From: Theobroma cacao | Lineage: Eukaryota > Streptophyta > Magnoliopsida > Malvales > Malvaceae | Assembly: GCF_000208745.1 (NCBI RefSeq) | Contig: NC_030854.1 | Coordinates: 31,227,409-31,291,408 of the forward strand | DNA length: 64,000 nucleotides | Direction of reading: 5' to 3' | Part shown: piece after piece, positions 62,390-64,000 of the stretch | How positions within the stretch are numbered: position 1 is the stretch's first letter | How the letters are laid out: every line of letters starts with the position of its first letter | Notes under the pieces: model-generated | Told to the model about the DNA's origin: nothing | The model's input: the letters and a program-made list of their open reading frames with translations, nothing else | Database searches by the model: none | Program-made: the position numbers and the translations under genes

Positions 62390-63930
62390 CCTAAACAAGA
62401 TCATCTGAATGCTCAACCTCGTCTTTTGGGCAAACAATTAGAAAGTTGGTTGGCTAATCTTGAGCTATAAAATACTATCCATTTAAAAAGACTATATTTC
62501 AAACTATTCACCAAACACAAAGTGCTTCTCATCCTCTATGGAGCAGTAGATGCGTCATATTGGACCACTTGACAACATTAGCTGAATCCAATTTAACAAT
62601 GAGCTCATGAGTTCAAGCCCAAGAAGAAGCAGTAAAACGAAGAAAAACTTCCTTAATAGCAATGATCTCGCCTCGATTTGAATACGTAATTCCCATAGAT
62701 TTGGAGAAAATAATCTTATGTTTCCTTTACTGTCTTTCAAAACACCATTGATTTCGACTTCACCCAAACAACCCCTTACAGCTCTATCTACATTAAATTT
62801 CATGCATCCACTACAAGGCTTAACCTAATCAATCTTCGATTTGTCTTTTTTTAGCATCATTGTTACCTTAGTGCATGAAGGTTCTTTCACAACATCCAAA
62901 AAGGAAGAATTTTCCAAAGGCCACTTAGCCTTCGCTCACTAGCCAATTCTTAACTTAATAACATAAAAAATTTGATAAATGTCAACAAACTTACCTTTGA
63001 AGATATGCTTATTCCTAGATAGCTAAATTGTCCATATGATAGCAAAGATATCATGTGCCAAATAAGGTAGCTCTTGATTTTTTTTATAACATTATTCCAA
63101 GCAAGGAAAATAGCTTTCATGTTGCTAGGAAGCACCAATTTGAGATTCCAAGCCTCCATCCAATGATTCCAAATCCTTTACGAGTCATAACATCTTAGAA
63201 AAAAGTGGTCCGCTGTCTCCATATCCTTATTACAAATTGCACATAAAGTAGAATTCCTATTGATGAGACCCTTCCTTACAAGTGCACTTCTAAAAGCCAA
63301 AGATGGCCATACCATAAAGCCACCAAAGCCCTAGTTTTAGGTCTCAATTTTTCATGGGTCTCATAATTTTATAATAGTACAATTCAATTATATTAAAAAT
63401 ATATAAAACTTAAGATAATTAATAAAATGATATATTTTTTTACTTCCCTAATTATGTGCTTAATACATCTCAATTTTTTATCAGTTCCTAATTCCCACAA
63501 TGCTATTAATTCTCAACTATTTCTCATATTTTCAATCAGTTAATAATAATATGTATTTAATGATCTTCGATTAACAGTAAAGTTTTTTTTTCCTTAATTT
63601 CAATAAAAAATACCTCATTTGATTATTTAGCTTTAGGCTTGTGAGATTATTGCCCCCACTAATAGCCATTTTTCCTTTAAGAACTTGCCAACAGAGAACC
63701 TCCACTCTAGGAGGAGCAAGATTAGCCCATATCATTTTTTGCAAGTGTTGATCAGCATCCACATTACTAGCAACTTGTTTGAAAAAAGATTTGCGAAATA
63801 GAGACCATTAGTGCTTTTTCTCCATATAACTCTCCTACATCTCCTTAGGTGAATTAACTAACTTTCATTGGCTAAGTCAAATAACTCAATTTTATCTGAC
63901 CCATTTAGATCCTTCATGTTTATGTGTGTG
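62390..63930 (-). mobile_element. Second LINE, zf-RVT and RNase H remnants, block B
   Basis: This is the counterpart of 46869-48380. A zf-RVT-like piece (63762-63571, MIWANLAPPRVEVLCWQVLK) and an RNase H start (62803-62555, MKFNVDRAVRGCLGEVEING) are both broken. Confidence 0.7.
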
Positions 63931-63963
63931 TATATCTAAACCCTAAACCCTAAATCTTATAAG

Positions 63964-63965
<2 letters not shown>

Positions 63966-64000
<35 letters not shown>
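63966..64000. repeat. (AT)n microsatellite at the window end
   Basis: About 17 AT dinucleotides run to the last base. They follow CTAAACCCTAAACCCTAAAT, a short telomere-like run also present at about 48415 in block A. Confidence 0.9.

Noticed and set aside
63935..63955. CTAAACCCTAAACCCTAAAT, telomere-like
   Set aside because: Only two to three repeat units, also present inside block A near 48415; too short for an interstitial telomere.

Overview
This is nuclear DNA from a dicot plant. The evidence is GT-AG introns throughout, AT-rich intergenic DNA, plant gene families (PR-10/Bet v 1, plant MBD, PLS-class PPR, R3H-SUZ, FHY1-like HAD) and nested plant retrotransposons. The PR-10 sequences look rosid, perhaps Malvaceae, but I could not test that. 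A single N at 48924 marks a scaffold join or filled gap.

Layout. 1-5.0 kb: a possible last exon of a gene entering from the left, a probable solo LTR, and a hAT element with 8-bp target duplications. 5.1-6.6 kb: MBD gene copy 1, followed by a minus-strand 5' relic of an FHY1-like HAD gene. 7.1-10.6 kb: LTR-like insertion carrying a second hAT element. 11.06-11.74 kb: PR-10 copy 1, frameshifted. 12.0-16.5 kb: the 3' exons of an unrecognised gene whose 5' end is cut off at a duplication breakpoint. 18.1-22.1 kb: R3H-SUZ gene (minus). 23.1-24.3 kb: 3' relic of the FHY1-like gene. 25.0-27.4 kb: intronless PPR gene (minus, At4g20770-like). 28.3-34.6 kb: the intact seven-exon FHY1-like gene (minus). 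36.2-36.9 kb: PR-10 copy 2, intact. 37.2-48.4 kb: decayed LINEs (minus) with a nested Copia element and a SINE. 48.6-50.3 kb: an artefact-like direct repeat around the N, and a MITE. 50.3-51.8 kb: MBD copy 2. 52.1-52.4 kb: another FHY1 5' relic. 53.4-54.1 kb: PR-10 copy 3, intact. 54.3-64.0 kb: a second copy of the LINE block.

The main theme is segmental duplication. A unit holding FHY1 5' exons followed by PR-10 occurs three times (block C 6.8-12.0 kb, block A 34.2-48.4 kb, block B 52.0-64.0 kb). Only block A keeps the whole FHY1-like gene. In C and B the truncated FHY1 is joined to an MBD gene. Blocks A and B also share the LINE region, so each serves as an empty-site control for insertions in the other: the Copia element and the SINE occur only in A. 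A second duplication copied the R3H 5' end and FHY1 3' exons to either side of the PPR gene, so the sequence upstream of the PPR gene descends from the R3H promoter and first exon.

The genes do not form a pathway. PR-10 is a stress-induced cytosolic ligand-binding family, MBD reads methylated DNA, PPR acts on organellar RNA, R3H-SUZ probably binds nucleic acid, and FHY1 is a plastid FMN phosphatase family. I found no CRISPR array, rRNA or tRNA gene, and no clearly new system. The most unusual items are the apparent promoter capture by the PPR gene and the filled/empty-site record in blocks A and B.
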